From an uncultured Oscillospiraceae bacterium (GTDB lineage Bacteria > Bacillota > Clostridia > Oscillospirales > Oscillospiraceae), in contig CAKTJC010000013.1 in the NCBI GenBank assembly GCA_934567355.1, positions 8,452 to 72,451 of the forward strand: a stretch of DNA of 64,000 bases. Direction: 5' to 3'. The position numbers and the translations under genes are program-made. Positions 42,341 to 50,759 of this stretch are shown one piece after another. Below the pieces are notes generated by a model. That model was given only the letters and a program-made list of their open reading frames with translations, did no database searches and was not told the origin of the DNA. Positions within the stretch are counted from its first letter, which is position 1. Each line of letters starts with the position of its first letter.

Positions 42341-43657
42341 TTATTTTTTGAAGAAGGGGAGATCGTTTTCCTCTTTGTCCTGCCGCCGCAGGGGAGGCAG
42401 GGGCGGGATCTGTGCCAGATCCTCCATCAAAGCGCCGGTGGTTTCCAGCAGCTGCTCCATGGGCTCCAGATGAGCCGGGCGCTTGCCGCTGCGATAGCGC
42501 TCGATCACAACGTCATAGCGCTCCATGGCGTTGTGTACGGCATCGTGCCAGGAGATATAGAGTTCACGGGCGGCATGCTCTCCCACGCGTGCCATGATTT
42601 CCGGCTCACGCAGTACCCGGGTCAGGCAGGCACTGAGGCTTTCGGCGCTTTCGTCGATCAGCAGGCCGTTTACTCCGTCAGTGATGCCCTCGGCAGCGCA
42701 GCTGCCGGAAATCAGCACCGCCCCAAGGGAGCTGGCCGCCGCCTCCCGTACCACCAGACCGTTGGTATCAAAGGTGGAGGGGAAGAGGAAAAGGTTTGCC
42801 CGGCTGTACCAGGCACGCAGAACCTCCCGATCACGGATCGCACCGGTGAAAATGCACCTGTCCGCAATGCCGCAGCGGTCAATATAGGCTTCCACTTCCT
42901 CCTGATCGGCGCCGGAACCGATGAATACCATGCGGTATTGTGCCCCCAGCGCTTTCTGCATGGCCAGTGCATCCGCAATAATTTTCAGTCCCTTGTACCA
43001 CATGATGCGTCCCACGAACAAAAACACGGGAACATCCTGCGGAAGATCATAGGCTTGGGTCGCGCGGTAAATTGCATCCTGACTGACCCGGCCGCAGGGC
43101 AGGTCGACGCCGTTGGGCATCACAATGCATTCACCCTCGTAGCCCATGGAGCGGAGATTTTCCGCCGCACCGGAGCTGACAGCCCACACCTCGTCACATG
43201 CATTGATGTTCTGCACCAGCGCTTTGGTAGTTCCGGCGCGCAGCGCCCTGCCTCGAATCATTTTCCGGATTTCAATATCAAATTTGGTGTGATAGGTCAT
43301 TACCAGCGGGGCATCCACTACCCGCCGCAGTTCTCTGCCAAGAATGGTGGAGATGATGGGGCAATGGGCATGCAGCAGCGCCACCTTCCGGTCAGCCAAT
43401 TGCCGGGTGATCACCGGAGAAAAGGGAATTCCGGCGGTGTATCCCCCTGTTTTTTTCCGAAAATCCAGGCTGGGATAGCGCACGACGGGGTAGGGGAAAC
43501 CGGTGTCGTTGCTTTCCGGGTGGGACGGGGTGATGACAACGGTATCCTGCCCTGCTTCGTGAATCATCTGCGCATAATTTACAACGGCGTTTGCAACTCC
43601 ATCGATCACGGGAGGGAAGGAATCATTCAGCAGACATATTGTTTGACTGTTATCCAT
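42341..43657 (-). CDS. GT4-family glycosyltransferase
   Basis: A 438-residue GT-B fold glycosyltransferase. Features are an N-terminal acceptor domain start (CLLNDSFPPVIDGVANAVVN), nucleotide-sugar domain segments FLFVGRIMWYKGLKIIADAL and VFIGSGADQEEVEAYI, and the E-x7-E-type motif STFDTNGLVVREAAASS. It resembles diacylglycerol glucosyltransferases (MgtA-like) and may make glycolipids or extend a glucan; its place next to glgB does not decide. ATG 43657 has only a weak AGAAAGAAA site. The C-terminal 40 residues are charged and proline-rich. Confidence 0.86.
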   Translation of the reverse strand: MDNSQTICLLNDSFPPVIDGVANAVVNYAQMIHEAGQDTVVITPSHPESNDTGFPYPVVRYPSLDFRKKTGGYTAGIPFSPVITRQLADRKVALLHAHCPIISTILGRELRRVVDAPLVMTYHTKFDIEIRKMIRGRALRAGTTKALVQNINACDEVWAVSSGAAENLRSMGYEGECIVMPNGVDLPCGRVSQDAIYRATQAYDLPQDVPVFLFVGRIMWYKGLKIIADALAMQKALGAQYRMVFIGSGADQEEVEAYIDRCGIADRCIFTGAIRDREVLRAWYSRANLFLFPSTFDTNGLVVREAAASSLGAVLISGSCAAEGITDGVNGLLIDESAESLSACLTRVLREPEIMARVGEHAARELYISWHDAVHNAMERYDVVIERYRSGKRPAHLEPMEQLLETTGALMEDLAQIPPLPPLRRQDKEENDLPFFKK

Positions 43658-43765
43658 TTTCTTTCTAAGCTCCAAATCGGTGTTGTATTCTATGGTTCCC
43701 CATATAAAGCCACAGTTGGGGAGGCATATTTCACACGATAAAAATAACACATAACGCCTTTTTCG

Positions 43766-44341
43766 TCAACCGGGAATGCGCCCGGCATCTGCAATCTTCG
43801 TCAGACTGTCCTGCTTTACCTGCTCCCGCAGGGCAACCATATAGGGGGAGAATTTCATGCGGTCTTCGGCATAGGTCATTTGGAGGTCATATTCGTTGGG
43901 CTCCCAGGTGGACAGGTCGGACTCGTTGTGGGAAATCAGGGCTTCCAGACCGTCCAGTGCTTTATAGAGCTTGGCTTCCGGCGTTGCTCTCTGCTCCATC
44001 TCCCGGTAGAACTGCTGCATGTCGGTGCGCACAGGCTCCGGCATGGCATCCACCCAGGCAAACAGAAGTTGTTCCTCCCGCTCCTTGTCGGCGGCAGTCT
44101 TATCAAACACCGGAATATCCCCGGTGAAGGCCTCTCCCAAATCGTGAATCAGGCACATCTGCACCACCCGGTTCATATCCAGCTCCGGGAACTCGTCCCG
44201 CAGCCAGAAGGCCATCAGTGCCAGCCGCCAGCTGTGCTCGGCAACGCTTTCGTGCCGTCCGCCGGGGGTGTAGCAATGGCGGGTGGTGTCCTTCAATTTT
44301 CCGGCGGTACGGAGCAGGTCTAAAAGTGTTGCAGGTTCCAT
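43766..44341 (-). CDS. HD-domain hydrolase (YfbR-like nucleotidase)
   Basis: A 191-residue HD-domain phosphohydrolase with the metal ligands in GGRHESVAEHSWRLALMAF and CLIHDLGEAFTGDIP. This arrangement is that of the HD_3/YfbR group, whose members remove phosphate from deoxynucleoside 5'-monophosphates. AAGGAGACTGCAAG precedes the ATG. It has its own strong promoter and diverges from the alanine symporter gene. Confidence 0.88.
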   Translation of the reverse strand: MEPATLLDLLRTAGKLKDTTRHCYTPGGRHESVAEHSWRLALMAFWLRDEFPELDMNRVVQMCLIHDLGEAFTGDIPVFDKTAADKEREEQLLFAWVDAMPEPVRTDMQQFYREMEQRATPEAKLYKALDGLEALISHNESDLSTWEPNEYDLQMTYAEDRMKFSPYMVALREQVKQDSLTKIADAGRIPG

Positions 44342-44365
44342 CTTGCAGTCTCCTTTTTTGTTTTC

Positions 44366-44394
44366 ATTATAGCACCTGACGCCTTTCGGGTCAA
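44366..44394 (-). promoter_or_regulatory. Promoter for HD-domain gene
   Basis: TTGACC (44389-44394) and TATAAT (44366-44371) have a 17-base spacer on the minus strand. Confidence 0.75.
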
Positions 44395-44431
44395 GCCGCC
44401 GGACTTTGTGGGATGCTGATGAAAGTTTTAT

Positions 44432-44460
44432 TTGACGGATTCCTATCTATCTGGTAACAT
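44432..44460 (+). promoter_or_regulatory. Promoter for AgcS symporter
   Basis: TTGACG at 44432-44437 and TAACAT at 44455-44460 have a 17-base spacer. The transcript would begin near 44467 and carry a leader of about 75 bases. Confidence 0.65.
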
Positions 44461-44542
44461 AGGCTTATCTGCTTTTTAGATGGAAGGGGAGCGTGAAGCT
44501 GCCGCCGTCTGGAAGCAAACCGAGGAAAGAAGAGAAAAGATT

Positions 44543-45931
44543 ATGCTCGATTGGATCATTAAAATCAACACTGCCCTGAATAATTTTATCTGGGGCGTGC
44601 CTGCAATCGTCTGCATTGTGGGCGTGGGACTGCTGCTCACCGTCCGTACCCGGGTGATTCAGGTGCGCCGGTTTGGCAGAGCCATGCACAGCACCCTAGG
44701 CAAGGTATTTGAAAAAAGCGCCGCCAAGGAAGGCTCCATCAGTCCCTTCCAGGCGGTGTGTACAGCGCTGGCCGGGACGGTTGGCACAGGCAATATTGCC
44801 GGTGTGGCTGGAGCCGTCGCCATCGGCGGCCCCGGTGCGGTGTTCTGGATGTGGTGCTCTGCCTTCCTGGGAATGTGCACTAAGTTCTCCGAGGTGGTTC
44901 TTGCCATCCACTTCCGGGAGAAAAACGCCCAGGGCGAATACATCGGCGGCCCCATGTACTACATCAAAAACGGACTGGGCAAAAAGTGGCAGTGGCTGGG
45001 CATGCTGTATGCCGCCTTTGGCGTACTGACGGTTTTCGGCACCGGCAACGCGACTCAGGTCAACACCATTGTTTCCTCCATCGATACGGCACTGACCAGC
45101 TTCAATGTGATCGACCATGACCAGGTGATCGTGATGAAGTGGATGATCGGCATTATCATGTCCATCTTGGTGGCGGTGGTGCTGCTGGGCGGCATCAAGC
45201 GGATCGGCCAGGTAACGGAAAAGCTGGTGCCCTTTATGGCGCTGTTGTACATCATCCTCTCCATCGGCGTGATCATTATCAACTGGCGCAACGTCCCGGG
45301 CGTGTTCAAAATGATTTTTGAGGGCGCATTCAACCCCAAGGCCATCACCGGCGGACTGGTGGGCTCGCTTTTCGTCAGCCTGAAAAAGGGCGTGTCCCGC
45401 GGCATCTTCTCCAACGAGGCAGGCCTCGGCACCGGCTCCATCGCCCATGCCTGCTCGGACACGGACGATGCCGTGCAGCAAGGCTATTTCGGCATCTTCG
45501 AAGTGTTCATGGATACCATCGTCATTTGCACCATGACGGCACTGGTGATCCTGTGCAGCGGCGTGCCCGTAAATTACGGTCAGGCCGCCGGTGCGGAGCT
45601 GACCATTTCCGGCTTCGTTTCCAGCTACGGCAAATGGGTTTCTGTTTTCACTGCGATTTCTATGTGCTGCTTCGCTTTCTCCACCATCATCGGCTGGGGA
45701 CTGTACGGCTCACGCTGCATTGAATTCATTCTGACCTCCAAGGCGGTCAAGCCCTTCCTGGTGGCTTATTCACTGGTATCCATCGTGGGCGCGACCATGG
45801 ATCTGGGTCTGCTGTGGGACATCGCCGAAACCTTCAATGGCATGATGGCCATCCCCAACCTGATTGCCCTGCTTCTCCTGTCCGGCGTTGTCGTCAAGCT
45901 TGTAAAGCAGCGCGAATCGGCAAAGCTGTAA
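44543..45931 (+). CDS. Alanine/glycine:cation (Na+) symporter, AgcS family
   Basis: A 462-residue transporter with about ten helices and the family signatures TALAGTVGTGNIAGVAGAVA and GGPGAVFWMWCSAFLGMCTKF, then RGIFSNEAGLGTGSIAHA. AgcS carriers import alanine or glycine with Na+. ATG 44543 is preferred, with GAGGAAAGAAGAG upstream and a family-like start LDWIIKINTALNNFIWG; an in-frame ATG at 44480 adds 21 hydrophilic residues. It is monocistronic and diverges from the HD gene. Confidence 0.94.
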   Translation: MLDWIIKINTALNNFIWGVPAIVCIVGVGLLLTVRTRVIQVRRFGRAMHSTLGKVFEKSAAKEGSISPFQAVCTALAGTVGTGNIAGVAGAVAIGGPGAVFWMWCSAFLGMCTKFSEVVLAIHFREKNAQGEYIGGPMYYIKNGLGKKWQWLGMLYAAFGVLTVFGTGNATQVNTIVSSIDTALTSFNVIDHDQVIVMKWMIGIIMSILVAVVLLGGIKRIGQVTEKLVPFMALLYIILSIGVIIINWRNVPGVFKMIFEGAFNPKAITGGLVGSLFVSLKKGVSRGIFSNEAGLGTGSIAHACSDTDDAVQQGYFGIFEVFMDTIVICTMTALVILCSGVPVNYGQAAGAELTISGFVSSYGKWVSVFTAISMCCFAFSTIIGWGLYGSRCIEFILTSKAVKPFLVAYSLVSIVGATMDLGLLWDIAETFNGMMAIPNLIALLLLSGVVVKLVKQRESAKL

Positions 45932-46021
45932 GACGGTACCCCCTCTGGGGCACTGCCTTAAGAGTGTTTTGATCTCAAATTGGAAAACGGCACTGACAAA
46001 ATGAATTAAGGAGGCGCATCC

Positions 46022-46741
46022 ATGGAACGGTTAGAGAGTGAACATTACATTTTCCACTACGGCGCAAATACAAAAGCGGCACAGGATATTTCTCATATCG
46101 CAGATCATCAGGAGCACTGCTTCCGCTATATTTGCAGCGTTCTGGGCGTATGCCCGGATTTTAAGATCGAATACTACCTGTGCAGCACCCCGGAGGAGGT
46201 AGGCCACATCTACGGGGATGATGACCCCTGCAACGGGTTTGCAGCCCCGCCCGACAAAATCTATGCGGTCTATAATGAACAGGTAAAGTGTATCGGCTTT
46301 CATGAGGATGCCCATATTATCAGCTACCTGGTGAACCGTCCCGATCCCCCCGCGATCCGCGAAGGACTGGCAATGTATTTTGACCGCAAGTGGTGGGGTA
46401 TCCATAACTTAGATTGGACGGGATTCTATCTGAAAACCGGGCGCTATGTCCCGGTGGACAAGCTGCTGGACAGGGAATTCTTTTTTGAGCATGACTGCAT
46501 CGTTACCTATCCCATCATGGGTGCGTTCACCGACTGGTTGATTTCTTCCTACGGGCAGGAAAAATATTTGCAGCTGTACCGGCAGCAGGACATTGCCGCC
46601 GGAATGGTGCAGGTGTACGGAAAAGAACCGGCAGAACTGAATCAGGCTTTTTCGGATTACGTCGGCCTATTCTCCATTGACCCGACGCTGGAACAGCGAA
46701 TGGCGGAGCTGATGGATGATATGCGTGCAGAGAACTCATAG
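46022..46741 (+). CDS. Putative cytosolic zinc metallopeptidase (HEDAH motif)
   Basis: A 239-residue soluble protein. HEDAH at about residue 93 fits the HExxH zinc motif, and IREGLAMYF some 25 residues later supplies a glutamate in the place of the third ligand of gluzincins (peptidase MA clan). No signal peptide or other domain is recognised. AAGGAGGCGCATCC precedes the ATG. It is probably monocistronic and ends before a strong terminator that separates it from the hydrogenase operon. A non-catalytic role cannot be excluded. Confidence 0.65.
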   Translation: MERLESEHYIFHYGANTKAAQDISHIADHQEHCFRYICSVLGVCPDFKIEYYLCSTPEEVGHIYGDDDPCNGFAAPPDKIYAVYNEQVKCIGFHEDAHIISYLVNRPDPPAIREGLAMYFDRKWWGIHNLDWTGFYLKTGRYVPVDKLLDREFFFEHDCIVTYPIMGAFTDWLISSYGQEKYLQLYRQQDIAAGMVQVYGKEPAELNQAFSDYVGLFSIDPTLEQRMAELMDDMRAENS

Positions 46742-46770
46742 ATACAGTCGATTTTATAAACTGCATAAAA

Positions 46771-46810
46771 TACAGCAGCCGGTTTTTCCCCGGCTGCTGT
46801 TTGCTTTTTT
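46771..46810. terminator. Bidirectional terminator at the end of the hydrogenase operon
   Basis: ACAGCAGCCGG and CCGGCTGCTGT pair around a TTTTTCC loop, with TTGCTTTTTT to the right and ATAAAATA to the left. Confidence 0.85.
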
Positions 46811-48356
46811 ACGTCTCCTCTGCCCGGTGGAGCAGCTCGTGGGTCATGTCCTTGAAGGGGCCGCTGTAGAATACATCCATCAGCGGGTTCTCGTCGGACT
46901 TCTTGATAATCATGCTGCCATCGGCCTGGTACAGTCCCTTGGCGCGGGCAGCCTTGTGGCGGGGGCCGGCGGGAATGGGCTGTCCGCCGCCCATGATGCA
47001 GCCCCGGCGGCAGGCCATCACTTCAATCAAGTGGTATTGCTCCTCGCCGGAAGCGACCTGCTCCATCACCTTGCGGGCGTTGGCCAGGCCGGAGGTGACG
47101 CAGATATGGAGTTCCATGCCCTGATAGGGGACGGTCAGCTCCTTGATGCCCTCCTCGCCCCGCACGCCGCTTTCCGCAATGGCGGCAAGGCTGGCGCTGT
47201 CGTGCCCGTCCACCAGACGGCGGAGCACTGCCTCGGTCACACCGCCGGTGACGCCGAAGATAACGCCGCCGCCGCTGCCGATGCCAAAGGGCATATCGCA
47301 GGCTTCCGGCTCAATCTTGTCAAAGGCAATGCCGAAATTCTTGATCATCCGGGTCAGCTCGGTGGTGGTCAGCACAATGTCCGTGTCCTGCTCGCCCCTG
47401 GTGAAGTTGTCCGGGCGCTTGATTTCCGCCTCCTTGGCGGTGCAGGGCATAATGGATACTACAAAGGTCTTTTTTCCCTCCGGGTTGTTTTCCGGGCGGC
47501 GATAGTATTCCTTGATAATAGAGGAGAACATTCCCTGGGGAGAGCGGCAGGAAGACACGTTCTTGTTAAACTCGGGGAATTCGTTTTCCACAAACTTGAC
47601 CCAGGCAGGGCAGCAGGAGGTGAGCAGCGGCAGCTTTTTACCGGCGGACATCCGCTCCAAAAATTCTTTGCTCTCCTCCATGACGGTCAGGTCGGCGGAA
47701 TAGCTGGTGTCGAACACCTGGTCAAAGCCCATGCGGTGCAGCGCAGCTACAATGCGCCCCATGGAGTTGGTGCCGTTGGGCAGCCCGAAGGCTTCGCCGG
47801 CAGCCACCCGGACGGCGGGGGCAATCTGCGCCACCACACGGGTGTTGGGGTCGCCCAGGGCGGCGTATACCTCGTCCAGATGAGTGCGGATGGTCAGCGC
47901 GCCGGTGGGGCAGTATACCCGGCATTGGCCGCAGCTGACGCAGTTGGTCTGCTTTAATTTTTTGTGGAAGGCGGGGGTTACATCGGCTTCAGTGCCCCGG
48001 TGGGCAAAGCCCAGCACGCCCACGCCCTGAATCTCGCTGCACACCCGCACGCAGTTGCCGCACAGGATGCACTTGTTGGGGTCACGGACGATGGAAGGGG
48101 AGGAGTAGTCAACGGGCTTGAACTCCTTGTAGTTCTGGAAACGCACCTCCCGCACGCCCATCTTGTGGGCCAAGTCCTGGAGCACGCATTCGCCGGACTT
48201 CATGCAGGTGGTGCAGTCCCGGCAGTGGGCAGCCAGCAGCAGCTCGATAATCAGCTTGCGGTGGCGGCGCAGCCGCTCGGTGTGGGTGTAGATAACCATG
48301 CCGTCCCTTGGCTCCTCGGAGCAGGAGGCAAAGCACTGCCCCCGGTCGTTTTCCAC
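46809..48356 (-). CDS. hydA: [FeFe] hydrogenase catalytic subunit, N-terminus out of frame
   Basis: This reading frame gives 515 residues of an NADH-linked, group A hydrogenase. In order: a His/Cys [4Fe-4S] region (HCRDCTTCMKSGEC), two ferredoxin clusters (CILCGNCVRVCSE and CVSCGQCRVYCPTGA), and the H-cluster motifs TSCCPAW, MPCTAKEAE and MACRRGCIMGGGQP. The first [2Fe-2S] domain is incomplete and lies in another frame at 48369-48480. GTG 48356 is just the first possible start in this frame and has no RBS. The C4 run at 48365-48368 marks the shift: two extra bases separate GACR from LCTVE. Confidence 0.85.
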   Translation of the reverse strand: MENDRGQCFASCSEEPRDGMVIYTHTERLRRHRKLIIELLLAAHCRDCTTCMKSGECVLQDLAHKMGVREVRFQNYKEFKPVDYSSPSIVRDPNKCILCGNCVRVCSEIQGVGVLGFAHRGTEADVTPAFHKKLKQTNCVSCGQCRVYCPTGALTIRTHLDEVYAALGDPNTRVVAQIAPAVRVAAGEAFGLPNGTNSMGRIVAALHRMGFDQVFDTSYSADLTVMEESKEFLERMSAGKKLPLLTSCCPAWVKFVENEFPEFNKNVSSCRSPQGMFSSIIKEYYRRPENNPEGKKTFVVSIMPCTAKEAEIKRPDNFTRGEQDTDIVLTTTELTRMIKNFGIAFDKIEPEACDMPFGIGSGGGVIFGVTGGVTEAVLRRLVDGHDSASLAAIAESGVRGEEGIKELTVPYQGMELHICVTSGLANARKVMEQVASGEEQYHLIEVMACRRGCIMGGGQPIPAGPRHKAARAKGLYQADGSMIIKKSDENPLMDVFYSGPFKDMTHELLHRAEET

Positions 48357-48480
48357 GGTGCATAGGGGCGGCAGGCGCCAAAGGTGCTCAGGTCACTGTG
48401 ATAGCACAGGGTTGGCATGTCGATGCCCGCCAGCTCTTCCAGCTTGTCCAGGTCTTCCAGCTCGCCCTGACCGGCTACGA
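48357..48480 (-). pseudogene. Fused out-of-frame remnant of hydB C-terminus and hydA N-terminus
   Basis: Read in the third frame, this stretch continues HydB (IVAGQGELEDLDKLEELA, the normal text after RMLEILKK) and then changes without a gap into the HydA [2Fe-2S] domain (GIDMPTLCYHSDLSTFGACR). The C-terminal ferredoxin domain of HydB, the start of hydA and the gene boundary are missing. Frame changes occur at an A6 run (48481-48486) and a C4 run (48365-48368). It could be a real deletion with decay, or an assembly collapse with homopolymer errors. Confidence 0.72.
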
Positions 48481-49995
48481 TTTTTTCAGAATTTCCAGCA
48501 TCCGCTTGGTGCCCTCCCGGCAGGGGACGCATTTGCCGCAGCTTTCCCGCTGGGTAAAGGACATGAAGAATCGGGCAACCTCCACCATGCAGGTGTGCTC
48601 GTCCATGACCACCATTTCGCCGGAGCCAACGATGGCGTTGAATTTCTTCACGGAGTCAAAGTCCAGGGGTTCGTCCAGGTGCTTTTCCGTCAGACAGCCG
48701 CCGGAGGGGCCGCCAATCTGAACGGCCTTGAAGGTGGCGCCGTTTTTCAGGCCGCCGCCGATGTCGAAAATAATCTGCCGCAGGGTGGAGCCCATGGGCA
48801 CCTCAATCAAGCCGGTGTTCTCAATGGCACCGGTGAGGGAGAAGGTTTTAGTGCCGGGGCTTCCGGCGGTGCCGATGGTGCGATACCAGTCCGCGCCCTG
48901 CAAAATAATCTTGGGAACGTTGGCGTAGGTTTCCACATTGTTCAGCACCGTGGGCCGCTCCCACAGTCCTTTTTCAACGGTTCTGGGGGGCTTGACTCTG
49001 GGCATACCCCGATTGCCCTCAATGGAGGCGGTCAAGGCGGAGCCTTCGCCGCAGACAAATGCGTCCGCGCCCCGGTTGATGTGCAGGTGGAAGCTGAAAT
49101 CCGTGCCCAGGATGTTGCCTCCCAGCAGTCCTCGCTCTTCCAGCAGGTTGATGGCGTGACGCAGCCGGGCAACGGACATGGGGTATTCCGCCCGGACGTA
49201 GATATAGCCGTCGCTGGATTTGACGGCATAGGCCGCAATCATCATGCCCTCAATCAGCTTGAAGGGATCGCCCTCCATCACGGAGCCGTCCATAAACGCG
49301 CCGGGGTCGCCCTCGTCGCCGTTGCACACCACATACCGGATGGGGTCTTTCTGCCGGGCCACCTGCTTCCACTTCTTTCCGGCAGGGAAGCCGCCGCCGC
49401 CTCTGCCCCGCAGGCCGGACTTGTCGATTTCTTCAATCACTTCGTCACGGGTCATTTGGGTCATGGCTTTTTCCAGTGCCAGGAAACCGCCGGCGGCCAG
49501 GTATTCGTCCAGGGATTCCGCGTCCAGCTTGCCGCAGTTTTCCAGCACAATGCGGGTCTGCTTTGCGATGAAGGGAATCTCACTGGGCTGCACATATTTC
49601 TGCTCACCCTTGTGGTACAGCAGCCGTTCCAACACACTGTCGCCCAGCACGCTCTGCTCAAAGATGTCCCGGCAGTCCTCCGGCTGCACCTTTACATATT
49701 GAATGACCTTTTCTCCTTTTTGAATCCGCACTAGGGGGCCCAGCTCACAGAAGCCCTGGCAGCCGGTTTTCTTCACGCCCACCAGCTTCTCGTGCTCGGC
49801 TTCATCATGGGGCGCAAATTCCAACAGGACACCGGGGGTGTCCGAAACCAACTCCTGGAATAATTTATGGATTTTGTCGCTTCCGGTGGCAATGCAGCCC
49901 GTGCCGGAGCAGACGAGAATCCGGCAGTCATAGCGATTCAGTTCCGTCAGGACATCCTGACGTACTTGGGAAAGCTGCTTTACTTTCTCAATCAT
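48475..49995 (-). CDS. hydB: NADH-binding hydrogenase subunit HydB (NuoF-like), C-terminally truncated
   Basis: A 506-residue product, about 90-100 residues short of usual HydB/HndC. An N-terminal thioredoxin-like [2Fe-2S] domain has cysteines in CSGTGC, KTGCQGFC; the NuoF body shows FMN/NADH sites RGRGGGGFPAGKKW, NGDEGDPGAFMD and the N3 cluster ESCGKCVPCREGTKRM. The frame then runs KKS and stops, where homologues continue with KIVAG and a 2x[4Fe-4S] ferredoxin. One more A in the A6 run would restore the frame. It begins one base inside the hydC stop codon (TGATG). Confidence 0.88.
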   Translation of the reverse strand: MIEKVKQLSQVRQDVLTELNRYDCRILVCSGTGCIATGSDKIHKLFQELVSDTPGVLLEFAPHDEAEHEKLVGVKKTGCQGFCELGPLVRIQKGEKVIQYVKVQPEDCRDIFEQSVLGDSVLERLLYHKGEQKYVQPSEIPFIAKQTRIVLENCGKLDAESLDEYLAAGGFLALEKAMTQMTRDEVIEEIDKSGLRGRGGGGFPAGKKWKQVARQKDPIRYVVCNGDEGDPGAFMDGSVMEGDPFKLIEGMMIAAYAVKSSDGYIYVRAEYPMSVARLRHAINLLEERGLLGGNILGTDFSFHLHINRGADAFVCGEGSALTASIEGNRGMPRVKPPRTVEKGLWERPTVLNNVETYANVPKIILQGADWYRTIGTAGSPGTKTFSLTGAIENTGLIEVPMGSTLRQIIFDIGGGLKNGATFKAVQIGGPSGGCLTEKHLDEPLDFDSVKKFNAIVGSGEMVVMDEHTCMVEVARFFMSFTQRESCGKCVPCREGTKRMLEILKKS

Positions 49996-50459
49996 CAGCC
50001 TTTACCTCTCAATTCTTCCAGCAATGCCAGCGCTTTTTCGGGGGTCATGGAGGGGTGAACCTGCTCGTTGACCATCATGGTGGGGGCAAGGCCGCAGGCA
50101 CCCAGGCAGGAAACCGTCTCCACGGTGAACATCATGTCGTCGGTGGTGTGCTTTTTCTTGCTGAGTCCCAGCGCTTCCAGCACCGGGGTGGAGTGGCGGA
50201 CGTGACAGGCCGTGCCGTCACAGACCTTGATAACGTATTTTCCCTTTGCCTCAAAAGAGAAGTTCTCATAGAAGGTGGCGACACTGTATGCCTTTGTCTC
50301 CGTGATGCCGATTTGGGAAGCTACATAGCTCAGTAGCTCCCCGGGGAGATAGCGGTACTGCGCCTGAATGTCCTGCATAATGGGAATCAGTGCGCTGTCC
50401 TTTTTGCCGTAACGCGAGATAATCTCATCCGTCTTGCGGTAATAAGACTCGTCCAGCAT
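49995..50459 (-). CDS. hydC: Hydrogenase subunit HydC (NuoE-like thioredoxin-fold [2Fe-2S] protein)
   Basis: A 154-residue NuoE-like protein. The four cluster cysteines are in KVCDGTACHV and VSCLGACGLAP, preceded by the four-helix part containing YLPGELLSYVASQIG and SVATFYENFSF. With HydA and HydB it forms the trimeric hydrogenase that couples NADH (and, in bifurcating types, ferredoxin) to proton reduction. AAAGGAGGAACTTAGGA precedes the ATG. It is first in the operon, behind a TATAAT at 50507-50512. Confidence 0.93.
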   Translation of the reverse strand: MLDESYYRKTDEIISRYGKKDSALIPIMQDIQAQYRYLPGELLSYVASQIGITETKAYSVATFYENFSFEAKGKYVIKVCDGTACHVRHSTPVLEALGLSKKKHTTDDMMFTVETVSCLGACGLAPTMMVNEQVHPSMTPEKALALLEELRGKG

Positions 50460-50506
50460 TCCTAAGTTCCTCCTTTGTGCGCCCGGTAAATGGGTCGCCT
50501 ACTACT

Positions 50507-50604
50507 ATTATACTGGTGAGTGGTTTTTCAATATTTTTTGACAAAACGTATGACGATTTTTCACATAAGAAGGGCGAATTTGCATAATTAAAATTATGCA
50601 AATT
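50507..50604 (-). promoter_or_regulatory. Hydrogenase promoter region with 28-bp palindrome
   Basis: A consensus TATAAT (minus strand, 50507-50512) lies 48 bases before hydC; no good -35 box is at the expected spacing, which hints at activator dependence. At 50577-50604 lies the exact inverted repeat AATTTGCATAATT / AATTATGCAAATT with a two-base centre, about 70 bases upstream of the -10 box. The rest of 50605-50710 holds nothing recognisable. Confidence 0.5.
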
Positions 50605-50710
50605 ACACAATAACTCGCCAAAGGGAACGATGGAATGAAGTGGCTTGCCCAATGCCATCACCCGCGGCCGCTTGTTCGGCGTTTTTTTCAGACTACAATG
50701 CAATGCACAG

Positions 50711-50742
50711 CAAAAAGCCGGAGAGGAAATTTCCTCTCCGGC
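50711..50742 (-). terminator. Terminator after the EF-P / CD1247 operon
   Basis: GCCGGAGAGGAA and TTCCTCTCCGGC pair perfectly; on the minus strand TTTTTGCTG follows. Confidence 0.82.
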
Positions 50743-50759
50743 AAAATGTGATTATTGGA

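Noticed and set aside
50425..50703. 92-codon open frame on the minus strand before hydC
   Set aside because: It covers the hydrogenase promoter and palindrome, has no RBS and no plausible protein features.
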